In this document: positions 15,951 to 22,868 of the stretch, piece after piece
Position numbering within the stretch: position 1 is the stretch's first letter
Layout: each line of letters begins with the position of its first letter
Source of the DNA: Desulfobacteraceae bacterium
Lineage (GTDB): Bacteria; Desulfobacterota; Desulfobacteria; Desulfobacterales; UBA5616
Direction of reading: 5' to 3'
Assembly (NCBI GenBank): GCA_030620375.1
Contig: JAUXEW010000011.1
Span: forward strand, 1-23,250
DNA: 23,250 bases
Notes under the pieces: generated by a model
Told to the model about the DNA's origin: nothing
Database searches by the model: none
What the model saw: only the letters and a program-made list of their open reading frames with translations
Translations under genes and position numbers: made by a program

Positions 15951-16619
15951 TTGCGAATACCACTTTTGTCGATATTTATAACGTCTCCGTTTGAAGGAAT
16001 TCAAGAGCATGCCCAAAAAGTAAAAGAGTGCGGCTGGGCGTTTCATAAAGCCATGGAGTGCTATGTGTCGGACAAATGCGTAAAGTTTGAAGAGTTCAGG
16101 GAAGAGGTCGTCAGACTGGAAAAGGAAGCCGATGCCATAAAGCGTCGCATTCGCGGACATCTTCCTATCGGAACCTGGATGCCTGTCCATAAGTTTCAAT
16201 TGTTTCTGTATTTAAGAGAGCAGGACGCCGTTCTCGATGCGGTTGAAGATGTGCTGGACTGGGTATCGTATAGGGTTGAACCCGGTATTCCTGAAGCGTT
16301 GAGAAAAGATTTTTTTCTCTTGATTGATTCGGTGATAGCTCCCATTGAAGAATTGAGCCGGATGGTGGGAGAAGCCAGAAAATATTTCAAGAGCTATTCG
16401 GAGAAACACCGCAAATTGGTCAAAGAGATTATCAGGACATTGCGAAAGCAGGAACACGAAGCCGATAAGCTGGAGGATGCCATCAAACGAAAATTGTTTA
16501 ATATCAATGTTGATCCGGTGACATTGTACCACATGCTTCGACTGGCTGAAATCATCGGATCTGTTGCCGATCATGCTGAAAACACGGGAGACATGATGAG
16601 AGCAATGATTTCACGGTAA
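15951..16619 (+). CDS. DUF47 / PhoU-like phosphate transport regulator
   Basis: This 222-residue all-helical protein of the TIGR00153/DUF47 family is encoded beside Pit transporters and thought to control them. The start is a TTG at 15951, chosen because GGAGG (15941-15945) sits five bases upstream and because the resulting start IPLLSIFITSPFEGIQEHAQ matches the family. The open frame extends further up inside pit but without a start signal. Two PhoU-type acidic metal-binding elements are visible: EKEADAIKRRI (58-68) and EHEADKLEDAIKRKL (168-182). A third acidic patch, ADHAENTGD (206-214), ends the protein. The gene is 11 bases after pit, so it is co-transcribed. It converges with the small gene ending at 16636 with only 16 bases between and no terminator in that gap. 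Confidence 0.9.
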   Translation: MRIPLLSIFITSPFEGIQEHAQKVKECGWAFHKAMECYVSDKCVKFEEFREEVVRLEKEADAIKRRIRGHLPIGTWMPVHKFQLFLYLREQDAVLDAVEDVLDWVSYRVEPGIPEALRKDFFLLIDSVIAPIEELSRMVGEARKYFKSYSEKHRKLVKEIIRTLRKQEHEADKLEDAIKRKLFNINVDPVTLYHMLRLAEIIGSVADHAENTGDMMRAMISR

Positions 16620-16635
16620 GAAAAAATTAAATGGT

Positions 16636-16869
16636 TTAAAAAAATGCCCACACGATATAGGCAATAAATATAATCCCTAAAACAGAGGAAACCACGTAAC
16701 CCTTCCAGTCGGTCGGCTTTTGGGCCATGCCGTGTTTGTCCACTTCGCCGACCTTATTGTGACAAGCATAGCAGTCTTCAGCGCTCACGGCCAAAGGCGT
16801 GTAGCAATGAGGACATTTTTTTATTGAATAGTCGGCTCTTTTTTCTTCCATTTTGTTTGATTCCGCCAC
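16636..16869 (-). CDS. Small zinc-ribbon, tail-anchored membrane protein
   Basis: This 77-residue protein starts at a GTG (16869) with GGCGAGG about six bases upstream; the ATG at codon 7 (16851) is an alternative. Residues 19-36 hold two CxxC pairs (C19, C22, C33, C36), a zinc-ribbon pattern, followed by a polar stretch and one C-terminal helix (about 58-75). With no signal peptide, the ribbon would face the cytoplasm. The second pair is followed by histidine (CYACH), a CxxCH that could be misread as a heme site. It lies 23 bases downstream of the PpiD-like gene on the same strand, so the two are likely co-transcribed. I do not recognise a named family. Confidence 0.7.
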   Translation of the reverse strand: MAESNKMEEKRADYSIKKCPHCYTPLAVSAEDCYACHNKVGEVDKHGMAQKPTDWKGYVVSSVLGIIFIAYIVWAFF

Positions 16870-16892
16870 CGTTCGCCTCGCCTGTTGTTGCT

Positions 16893-18779
16893 TTATAAAA
16901 ATCCGTCCTTAATGGAGATATCACCGTTGTTTCGAAGCTGTGTTACCAGTGCATTAAACGTTTTGGCCTGTTTTTGCCGGCGCAGCGTTTCCTTGATTTC
17001 TGATTTTTCACCTTCAAATCCTTCAATGCCCGGCGTTTTTCTTTCCTTAAACCGAATGACATAATACCCTTTATTGCCATTAATCACATTTTCCGGAAAC
17101 GGATTGTTCTTTGATAGCTGAAATACAACCTCGGCAATATTTTTTTCGTCCCCGATCTCAGGGATTATATCAAACCGCTTGAAAAATCCGGTGGATATAA
17201 ATCTTGGAACATTATTGTTTTCTTCGCTTGTGAGTGTTTGGCTTTTTAATTGAGACAGCAGCTTTTCAGCGTCTTTGTTTGCGATTTCATGCTGTTGCTT
17301 TGTGATGAGATCCGCCCGAACCTTATCTTCCACATCTGCAAACTCAGGGATCTTCTCCGGCATTTTTTCTATGGCTTGAAGGATGTAATAGTCACTACCA
17401 AGCTTCTGAACCTCACTAATTTCCATGCTCTCTAAATTAAAGGCAACGGATGCGAATTGTGAACTTTGCGCGATATTGGTTTCAGGCCCTGTTTTTGTAA
17501 AAAAATCCGTTGTTAATAAGGTTAGATTTTTTGAATCTGCGATCTGTCTTAAATCATCCTCTTCAAACGAAGCATCATACACAGACTCAGCCGCGTTATA
17601 AGCCATATGTTCCGCATATGTTGCGATCAGTTTTTTGCGGATATCCGGTTCTGCCTCGGAAAATGTTTTCCGGGTTTCTTCATTTACGTTTTCAACTTTG
17701 ATAATATGCCATCCAAACTGCGTACGGATCGGTTCGCTGATATCTCCAGGCGCCATGGAAAAGGCCCGATCTGAAAAAGGTTTGATCATATCCTCTTTAC
17801 TAAAAGCGCCCAAATATCCGCCACCGGTTTTGCCGGGACCTTCAGAATATGTTATTGCCAGTTGGGCAAAATCTTTTCCTTCCTTTGCCATAATCATAAT
17901 GTCTTCGGCTTTTTTTCTTTTTTGTTCGACCGTTTCCGCGTCTGCATCCGGTTGTACTTTGATCAGAATATGCCTGGCTTCAACGGTTTTTGGAACAATA
18001 AACTCTTGAGGATTTTCTTCAAAATAATCAATGGCTTCCTGATCGATCAGGGCAACTTTTGATTTATATTCATGCGGTTCGAAACGTAGATATCGGACTT
18101 TTATCATGGGCTGGGTCTTGTAGGACGCCTCATGGTTTTGAAAATGCGCCTGAACCGCTTCGGTCTCCGGATTAATATTTTTATAATTTTCCGGTTCGAA
18201 CAAAGCAAATTCGATATTAACCGATGCCCGATTCCATTGGTACCATTCCAAGGTTTCCGGGTCGGAAACCTTTACCGTATTATAAATGAATGTTCTTAAT
18301 TTATCGATGAGCATCGTTTCTTTTTGAAGTGCTTCGAACTTCTCCGGGGTTCTTTTGTGGTGCTCCAATACCCTGCGGTATAACCGGGTATCAAAAGAAC
18401 CGTTTCTCTGAAACACTTCCAAGGAGCGAATTGCGGAAACCAGTTCATTTTTTGAAACCTGAAAGTTTGAACGGGCGGCTTCTTCCGCTAATAACTTGCG
18501 GTTAATCATCTCGTTTAGGGCCTCTGCCCGAACGTTTAACATCTTAATAAGATCGCTGTTCAAATTGTCACCAAATCGAAGTTTTAAGTTTTCAATCATG
18601 GCGTTGTAAGTTTTTAAATACTCGTCATAGGTTATGGTTTGTCCATTGACCAGGGCAACCCTGCCCCCCCGTTGTTCTCGAAAGGATCCTACCCCCCAAA
18701 AAATAAATACGACAACAATGGCACCTAAAAGGACTTTAATCATCCAGGAACCTGCGTTTTTGCGCATGGCATTAAGCAT
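16893..18779 (-). CDS. ppiD: PpiD-like SurA/PPIC periplasmic chaperone and peptidyl-prolyl isomerase
   Basis: This 628-residue protein is anchored by one N-terminal helix (13-31) whose start, MLNAMRKNAGSWMIKVLLGA, is typical of PpiD. A SurA-type N-terminal chaperone domain follows (about 40-180), then a parvulin PPIC domain (about 264-364). The PPIC part has ARHILIKV, the FAQLAITYSEGPGKTGGGYL block and FGWHIIKV, so the domain looks complete. A second, degenerate parvulin-like region (about 365-520) and a C-terminal helical part complete the chaperone lobe. PpiD acts at the periplasmic face of the Sec translocon on newly exported proteins. The ATG at 18779 has AGAGGAT about eight bases upstream. 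The 137-base leader contains repeated GTTAAC sites and competing hairpins. Length matches PpiD (about 620 residues). Confidence 0.9.
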   Translation of the reverse strand: MLNAMRKNAGSWMIKVLLGAIVVVFIFWGVGSFREQRGGRVALVNGQTITYDEYLKTYNAMIENLKLRFGDNLNSDLIKMLNVRAEALNEMINRKLLAEEAARSNFQVSKNELVSAIRSLEVFQRNGSFDTRLYRRVLEHHKRTPEKFEALQKETMLIDKLRTFIYNTVKVSDPETLEWYQWNRASVNIEFALFEPENYKNINPETEAVQAHFQNHEASYKTQPMIKVRYLRFEPHEYKSKVALIDQEAIDYFEENPQEFIVPKTVEARHILIKVQPDADAETVEQKRKKAEDIMIMAKEGKDFAQLAITYSEGPGKTGGGYLGAFSKEDMIKPFSDRAFSMAPGDISEPIRTQFGWHIIKVENVNEETRKTFSEAEPDIRKKLIATYAEHMAYNAAESVYDASFEEDDLRQIADSKNLTLLTTDFFTKTGPETNIAQSSQFASVAFNLESMEISEVQKLGSDYYILQAIEKMPEKIPEFADVEDKVRADLITKQQHEIANKDAEKLLSQLKSQTLTSEENNNVPRFISTGFFKRFDIIPEIGDEKNIAEVVFQLSKNNPFPENVINGNKGYYVIRFKERKTPGIEGFEGEKSEIKETLRRQKQAKTFNALVTQLRNNGDISIKDGFL

Positions 18780-18846
18780 AAATTTATCCTCTACAGCACA
18801 ATTTATAATGAGATGTTAAAACGTTAAATACAATTAAAATCAAACT

Positions 18847-18861
18847 GTTAACAATGTTAAC
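18847..18861 (-). promoter_or_regulatory. Paired GTTAAC sites upstream of ppiD
   Basis: GTTAAC-AAT-GTTAAC (18847-18861): each half is itself a palindrome, and related GTTAA motifs occur closer to the gene near 18815-18830. This could be an operator for the ppiD promoter. No regulator is proposed. Confidence 0.3.
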
Positions 18862-18862
18862 G

Positions 18863-18922
18863 GTGAGTCCTGACTTAGGATTCACTTAAAATTTCGAATT
18901 TATTTTTTTGTGAACCCTAAGT
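18863..18922 (-). repeat. Three alternating complementary repeats (competing hairpins)
   Basis: GTGAGTCCT (18863-18871) can pair with AGGATTCAC (18877-18885). ACTTAGGATTCAC (18873-18885) can instead pair with GTGAACCCTAAGT (18910-18922) over 13 positions, one being a wobble. The middle arm is shared, so the two stems exclude each other. The last arm overlaps the stop codon of the upstream small gene (18917-18919). It could end that transcript or act as a leader switch for ppiD. Confidence 0.45.
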
Positions 18923-19126
18923 GATTATGGTCATCGGTTTTTTGTGTCGGTCGATTTTTGTCCCAACCGTTTCAAAGCAAAAAGCGCATCGATATTCATA
19001 TTTATCCCCGTCGGGTAGAACAAGAAGAAGCCTTTTTCGAACCGGGACCGCCTGTTTGCACCGCGGGCAATAAAGCTCAGTGGCTTCAAGATCCTTGAAC
19101 TGGGCCGTAGGTCTTTTTGGTACCAT
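18917..19126 (-). CDS. Small zinc-ribbon protein of unknown function
   Basis: This 69-residue basic soluble protein starts at the ATG at 19126, because AAGGA lies six bases before it. The ATG two codons upstream (19132) directly abuts that AAGGA and is less likely. Two CxxC pairs (C20/C23 in LYCPRCK and C47/C50 in YRCAFC) are separated by a basic strand-turn (VPVRKRLLLVLPDGDKYEY), giving a classic zinc-ribbon layout with one ribbon per protein. No membrane segment or export signal is seen, so it is cytoplasmic. It lies upstream of ppiD on the same strand with a 137-base gap rich in repeats, so co-transcription is uncertain. Function cannot be assigned; nucleic-acid or protein contact is typical of such ribbons. 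Confidence 0.7.
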   Translation of the reverse strand: MVPKRPTAQFKDLEATELYCPRCKQAVPVRKRLLLVLPDGDKYEYRCAFCFETVGTKIDRHKKPMTIIT

Positions 19127-19150
19127 CTTCATTCCTTATATAAGATTGAA

Positions 19151-19189
19151 GCCTCCCCGCAGCAAGCTTAAGGGGTTAGCGCTCGCATT
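19151..19189 (+). repeat. 39-bp dispersed intergenic repeat, copy 2
   Basis: Identical over 39 bases to 14642-14680. It is preceded by GATTGAA, which also precedes the degraded relative at 20449. Confidence 0.85.
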
Positions 19190-19336
19190 GCTTGTAGCAA
19201 TCATTTGATAAGCGTTAAAAAGGGTCTAAATAATGAGTTGCAATCATAAATCTTAAATATATTTTTAAACACAAACATTGTCAATAAAATCCCGCTTTTT
19301 AGCCTGATGGCGATCTTTATCACTCGTTTGAACCGA

Positions 19337-19381
19337 AATGGCGAGCGTATTTATCACAGCTTGCTGGAGGGGGAATGAGCT
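19337..19381 (-). repeat. Diverged inverted relative of the 39-bp repeat
   Basis: AATGGCGAGCG (19337-19347) followed by CAGCTTGCTGGAGGGGG (about 19357-19373) matches, in order, the reverse complement of the 39-bp repeat (AATGCGAGCG, then AAGCTTGCTGCGGGGAGG). With the copy at 19151 it forms an inverted pair about 150 bases apart. TTTGAACC (19327-19334) and GGTTCAAA (19391-19398) frame this copy as a further inverted repeat. The sequence between the two copies is A+T rich and shows no gene. Confidence 0.5.
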
Positions 19382-19405
19382 CGTTGTTTGGGTTCAAAAT
19401 ATTTA

Positions 19406-19433
19406 TTGACACCGTGTGCGGCTTTTGTTACTT
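19406..19433 (+). promoter_or_regulatory. Candidate promoter of tRNA-Ala
   Basis: A perfect TTGACA (19406-19411), a 16-base spacer and a poor -10, TTACTT (19428-19433), end 15 bases before the tRNA. Position is right for a tRNA promoter; the -10 is the weak point. Confidence 0.4.
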
Positions 19434-19448
19434 GACCCGATTATTACA

Positions 19449-19524
19449 GGGGCTGTAGCTCAGCTGGGAGAGCACATGACTGGCAGTCATGGGGTCAGGG
19501 GTTCGATCCCCCTCAGCTCCACCA
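19449..19524 (+). tRNA. tRNA-Ala (anticodon GGC)
   Basis: A full 76-base cloverleaf. The acceptor arm GGGGCTG (19449-19455) pairs with CAGCTCC (19514-19520) with one G-U pair. The D arm is GCTC/GAGC. The anticodon stem CATGA/TCATG brackets the loop CTGGCAG, placing anticodon GGC at 19482-19484. The T arm AGGGG/CCCCT carries loop TTCGATC. The discriminator is A and the 3' CCA is encoded in the DNA. GGC reads alanine codons GCC and GCU. It stands alone with its own promoter candidate and terminator. Confidence 0.97.
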
Positions 19525-19530
19525 AAGTTT

Positions 19531-19576
19531 TTAAAAAAGTCAAATGGTTATATTGATAACCATTTGACTTTTTTAA
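19531..19576 (+). terminator. Strong terminator after tRNA-Ala
   Basis: A perfect 21-bp stem: 19531-19551 (TTAAAAAAG at its base) pairs with 19556-19576, with loop ATTG. The 3' arm carries a run of six T. It starts six bases after the tRNA CCA. Confidence 0.85.
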
Positions 19577-19749
19577 TGTCCGAAAAATTCCGATGAGCCC
19601 TTTTCATGTCCGCTTTTTTCCCCTCATCTATATATGAATAGCATTTGCCTGAACAAAAACAAACAGGTAGTGTCCACGTATCACACCCTCCTCGTGACCG
19701 ACTATTAGCTGTATCTCAAGCCCTATCTGAGGCAAAAATAGAGTACGAA
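19577..19749. other. Intergenic stretch with a short match to the MITE flank
   Basis: No gene seen. TGCCTGAACAAAAAC (19646-19660) matches TGCCTGAACGAAAAC (11343-11357) at 14 of 15 bases, and TAGTGTCC follows at 19668-19675, as also found at 11166-11173. This may be a decayed end of the same repeat family. The minus-strand frame through here has no ribosome site. Confidence 0.35.
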
Positions 19750-19778
19750 TTGACATTACCTTTCTTTTTTAATAAAAT
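19750..19778 (+). promoter_or_regulatory. Near-consensus sigma70 promoter
   Basis: TTGACA (19750-19755), exactly 17 bases, then TAAAAT (19773-19778, 5/6 match). It points at the membrane protein gene at 19957 and implies a leader of about 170 bases. Confidence 0.6.
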
Positions 19779-19827
19779 CTGGATAGCCGCAACATTTTTT
19801 TGATTTTTTATTTGTTTTAAAAAAACC

Positions 19828-19901
19828 TGGTGCTTCGCACCGGGATAAAACTGAAACTTTGAGGCACTGGCGTGCCCCCCCCCTTTTTCCCGCTTTGCGG
19901 G
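19828..19901 (+). repeat. Three consecutive hairpins in the 19957 gene leader
   Basis: CCTGGTGC-TTC-GCACCGGG (about 19828-19846), GGCAC-TGGC-GTGCC (19863-19876) and CCCGC-TTT-GCGGG (19889-19901) follow one another between the promoter at 19750 and the gene. None is followed directly by a T-run, though the second runs into nine C and five T. They may form a structured leader. Confidence 0.45.
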
Positions 19902-19956
19902 TGGTAGTTTACTCATGAAAAATCTTAAAAGCGTTTCAAATTGAAAGGAGAAGAAC

Positions 19957-20388
19957 ATGGCACAGGACGAAAAAATTCGAATCGGCTGGTTAAAAGGCAT
20001 GTACATTTACACCATTGTAGGCGCCGGATTGTCCGGACTGTTCATGGTCATTTTGCCAAAAAAAATGATCGCGCTGAACAATTTTGCTCCACAGGATCCC
20101 ATTATGTTCGGTATTGTCGCCAGTGTCTGGCTAGCCTTTGGCATCCTATCGATTTTTGGTTTTCGGTCACCTCTAAAATTTATTCCGGTTTTGTTAATGC
20201 AGTTATTTTACAAATCCATCTGGGTTATCGGTGTGATAGTTCCTTTGTGGATTCAGGGGAATCTGTCTTCCAGTGATATTCCAACTATCGTTGTCATGCT
20301 CACCTACATCATCGGAGATCTAATCGCCATACCGTTTCCCTACTTTTTTTCAAAAAATACCGTAATTGCTTCCGAAGAGGAACGGTAG
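19957..20388 (+). CDS. Small four-helix membrane protein, unknown function
   Basis: This 143-residue protein starts at an ATG with GAAAGGAG about seven bases upstream. Four hydrophobic segments (about 15-34, 48-68, 74-98 and 108-130) make up most of the chain. The N-terminus is short and polar and the tail is acidic (SEEER). Small residues in the first helix (GAGLSG) and a proline-rich fourth helix (GDLIAIPFPYFF) are the only notable patterns; I see no catalytic or metal-binding signature and do not recognise the family. A near-consensus promoter and a hairpin-rich leader precede it, so it is probably well expressed and possibly regulated in the leader. It is a single-gene unit, convergent with the nucleoside hydrolase gene. 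Confidence 0.75.
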   Translation: MAQDEKIRIGWLKGMYIYTIVGAGLSGLFMVILPKKMIALNNFAPQDPIMFGIVASVWLAFGILSIFGFRSPLKFIPVLLMQLFYKSIWVIGVIVPLWIQGNLSSSDIPTIVVMLTYIIGDLIAIPFPYFFSKNTVIASEEER

Positions 20389-20412
20389 ATCCCTTTCGAT
20401 GTGTGATCTACC
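20384..20412 (+). terminator. Candidate terminator overlapping the 19957 gene stop
   Basis: GGTAGATC (20384-20391) and GATCTACC (20405-20412) form a perfect 8-bp stem with a 13-base loop, followed by TTTC. The stop codon TAG lies inside the left arm. The loop is large and the T-run short. Confidence 0.4.
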
Positions 20413-20448
20413 TTTCAATCAAAAATGAATATGCCGTCTGGAATTTGT

Positions 20449-20506
20449 GATTGAAGCTCCCTGCGATCAAGTGCGGCGGGTTTTCCGCTTTGCTCCAACA
20501 AGCTTC
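20449..20506. repeat. Degraded relative of the 39-bp repeat family
   Basis: GATTGAAGCTCCCTGC (20449-20464), followed by GATCAAG, resembles the start of the copy at 19144-19170 (GATTGAAGCCTCCCCGC, then AGCAAG). GAAGCT (20453-20458) and AGCTTC (20500-20505) are inverted. It lies just beyond the 3' end of the nucleoside hydrolase gene. Confidence 0.4.
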
Positions 20507-20530
20507 GGGGACCACCCTCGCTATTATGGT

Positions 20531-21430
20531 TCAAAGTGCGGAATGGGGAACGGGTTTATTGATGATTACCTGTTTCCATGATTCAAAAACAATATCATTT
20601 AGTTTTTGGATATCTGTTATTTCAGAAGGAATGGTTAATCGATAACCATTATTTTTTTGGGTAGAAATATTCAAAACCCCGGTGTTTAAATCCAAAACAG
20701 TAGAATTAATCAAAAGGTGATGACTCATGAAAAGATCGGGATGGGTTGCGTATACGCCACCGACAATATCCCAGTTGTAGAATCCATCGAGTTTAAAAAT
20801 TTCATACATAAAATCTACCCATGGGACAACCCGCTTATAGATATAATCGTAGGCCGGAAGATTGATATCGGCTTTTAATCGGTTAATTTCCACACTGCCA
20901 AACAAGGCATTTAAGCACAGGTTGCCCGTAATTACCGTTGTCGGAGCAATTGAGCTTAAAACGGAATAGGCGGCTTCCGGGTCGATTGAAAAATTCAGTT
21001 CTTCCATGTCTTCACCATTGATAATCAATGGTTCCGTTATCCCGCCCATGACGATTATCTCTTTGACCTTTTTAAAAAAGTCATTATCCATCAGGTAAGC
21101 GCCATACAGGTTGGTTAGGGCGCCCGTAGCCAGAATGGTTATTTCTCGTTCATGGGCGTCAACCATTTCAGCAAGAAATTGTGCGGCTTTACTGTTACGG
21201 TTATCCGGCATCCCCCCCTTTACCAGTGGAATCCCGTCGTATTGGATGTCTTCCAATAAATTTTTTGTGGAATGATACACGACATCAATGGTATCGTTTC
21301 CAAAGGTTGTGGTTATTCCCTTTAGCGTTACATCTCGGTTTCCGATTAGATAAAAAATGGTCAAGCCGTCGTCTATATCCCTTTGCCTGACCCCCATGGT
21401 ATTGTCACAGTCATAGATAATCGTTTTCAT
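20531..21430 (-). CDS. Inosine/uridine-preferring nucleoside hydrolase family protein
   Basis: This 299-residue enzyme of the IunH family cleaves the N-glycosidic bond of nucleosides to base and ribose with a calcium ion. The N-terminal aspartate cluster is present in the variant form DCDNTMGVRQRDIDDG (7-22), longer than the usual DTDPGxDD but known in a subfamily. Further family elements are the GITTTFGN strand (38-45), ATGALTNLYGAY (canonical LGPLTN), EIIVMGGI, and ELNFSIDPEAA, which supplies the nucleoside-binding asparagine and aspartate. The length is near the usual 300-320. GGGAAAG upstream supports the ATG at 21430. It lies 19 bases after the phosphotransferase gene, so the two form an operon in which freed sugar or nucleoside could be phosphorylated. 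Substrate specificity cannot be read from sequence. Confidence 0.88.
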   Translation of the reverse strand: MKTIIYDCDNTMGVRQRDIDDGLTIFYLIGNRDVTLKGITTTFGNDTIDVVYHSTKNLLEDIQYDGIPLVKGGMPDNRNSKAAQFLAEMVDAHEREITILATGALTNLYGAYLMDNDFFKKVKEIIVMGGITEPLIINGEDMEELNFSIDPEAAYSVLSSIAPTTVITGNLCLNALFGSVEINRLKADINLPAYDYIYKRVVPWVDFMYEIFKLDGFYNWDIVGGVYATHPDLFMSHHLLINSTVLDLNTGVLNISTQKNNGYRLTIPSEITDIQKLNDIVFESWKQVIINKPVPHSAL

Positions 21431-21449
21431 CGACTTTCCCTGAAGGTCA

Positions 21450-22451
21450 TTAATTTAGAAACCAATCGATTTTGTTAAGGTAGTCTTTTATTTTTTCAAA
21501 TGTCGCTTTATTGGTCAATGCTCGTTCTGTTCGGGTATATTCGTAATATGCCATAAAACACCAGCTTAACCCCCGAAGAAGAATTGTTTTTTCCAATAAG
21601 GTTGTTTTTTCGACAAGCTCATCCAAAGAAAGGTCAAGTTTCATACAATCGCGATAACGGGATAGAAAAGAGCGCTTTTCTTCTTTCGAGTAAACATAGT
21701 TGCTTTTCCATAGTGTCGTCGTTGGTACCAGGAAATGCCCCAGGTCCTGGTAACGATAAGAGATTACCGCTTTTTCCCAATCCACCAGGTAGCCGGTATC
21801 GCCGGTGATTAAGAAATTGTGAGAATTAACCTCCGTATTGACCATGCACATCGGCTCGTTTTTAAAAACAGGTCCTTTGTCTTCTCCGAGCCTGGAAATC
21901 TTTTCATGATAATCTTCCAACCGTTTCTTTTCTTTTGTTAACGGGTGATCACGATAACGATGGATCAATGAAAAACTTTCGTCTGCAATATCCATGATCG
22001 GGTTTTCCTGGATGATCAGCTTGGGAGACGGCGGCAATCGATGGATGTTTGAAAAGATGTCAGCCGCGACATATTTGTCTTTTGCATATTCCAGCGGAAC
22101 GCCGGGAAGGAAGTCCATGAGCAAAACACCGGCTTCGAGTCCTTTCGCATGGCTATCATAAAACCGGGCTCTGGGGGTAACGCCTGATAGCTCAATTGCT
22201 TTGAGTGCATTATACTCATATTCGATCTGATTTTTTAGTCCAAGCTGGCTCCCATGATTGATTCGAAAAACCGTCTTTTCACCGGACGCGTTGGTTATTA
22301 AAAAATTTTCATTATATTCTCCGGCAGCTAAATATTCCACCACCACTTCACCGGCGATCCACCCGGATCGTTTTAAAAATGCTTTTATTAGAAAAATTTT
22401 ATCCATAGTTACAAATGTATCAGACTCACAAGCTTCATTTCCCAGTGTCAT
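21450..22451 (-). CDS. APH/choline kinase-like phosphotransferase with altered catalytic loop
   Basis: This protein has up to 333 residues and the aminoglycoside phosphotransferase/choline kinase fold. The N-lobe has a glycine/asparagine loop AAGEYNENFLI (42-52) and VFRIN (61-65). The hinge region reads LLMDFLPGVPL (110-120), as in the family. The catalytic loop is VNTEVNSHNFLI (204-215), where HxDxxxxN is expected: the histidine is asparagine (N205), the aspartate glutamate (E207), and the final asparagine is kept (N212). The metal-binding motif is intact as VDWEKA (D224). A helical C-terminus follows. It could phosphorylate a small alcohol or sugar such as ribose, methylthioribose or choline; the nucleoside hydrolase partner favours a sugar. 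The start is unsure: ATG at 22451 has only a weak GGA, and ATG at codon 16 (22406) begins where family alignment would. Confidence 0.78.
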   Translation of the reverse strand: MTLGNEACESDTFVTMDKIFLIKAFLKRSGWIAGEVVVEYLAAGEYNENFLITNASGEKTVFRINHGSQLGLKNQIEYEYNALKAIELSGVTPRARFYDSHAKGLEAGVLLMDFLPGVPLEYAKDKYVAADIFSNIHRLPPSPKLIIQENPIMDIADESFSLIHRYRDHPLTKEKKRLEDYHEKISRLGEDKGPVFKNEPMCMVNTEVNSHNFLITGDTGYLVDWEKAVISYRYQDLGHFLVPTTTLWKSNYVYSKEEKRSFLSRYRDCMKLDLSLDELVEKTTLLEKTILLRGLSWCFMAYYEYTRTERALTNKATFEKIKDYLNKIDWFLN

Positions 22452-22868
22452 GTTCCAGAAATATTTTTAAGGAATTCGGTAATTATGTGATGAAGCGCAC
22501 CCGGCACATCTATTCTTGCTTTGCGTGCCATAACAATTCATTAACAAAATTCTCTTCACATGTCAATATGTTTAATTATCACGGACGTCCCCAAGATACC
22601 AAGATACCATTGTAACAGTAAGCCATCAAAGTATTTGCTTTTACCATCATTAAAAGACATAATCATTATAACAAGTACTTAACAAGCTCTGAAATTAATA
22701 AGCAAAACGAGGATTCCGTCATTCCGTGTTTTAGAGCAAACATTGAGAGTTGGTGCACGCTCCGTACGAATGTCCTGGTAGCCGGTCCTCAATCGTTGGG
22801 CTGCATGAAGCATTTAAAATAGTTCGAGTAAAACCTTATTATAGGAATAAAATTAAAGGAGAAATGAA
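22452..22868. other. Intergenic region, A+T rich, with no recognised gene
   Basis: A minus-strand TTGACA (22566-22561) with a poor -10 (TAATGA at 17 bases) could start the kinase operon. CCAAGATA is tandemly repeated at 22591-22606. The block at about 22730-22810 is more G+C rich than its surroundings and has ATTGAG/CTCAAT arms; it might be a small RNA but has no clear terminator. A T/A-rich stretch with TATTAT near 22840 may be part of the promoter for the gene at 22869. Confidence 0.35.

Noticed and set aside
15543..16199. A 218-codon minus-strand frame opposite pit and the DUF47 gene.
   Set aside because: It is antisense to two clear family members with conserved motifs and has no ribosome site.
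16743..16770. The CxxCH in the 77-residue protein as a heme c site.
   Set aside because: The protein has no signal peptide, and the second CxxC pair 10 residues away makes a zinc ribbon more likely.
19716..20006. A 96-codon minus-strand frame overlapping the leader and start of the 19957 gene.
   Set aside because: There is no ribosome site, composition is irregular, and it overlaps a near-consensus promoter and a well-supported plus-strand gene.
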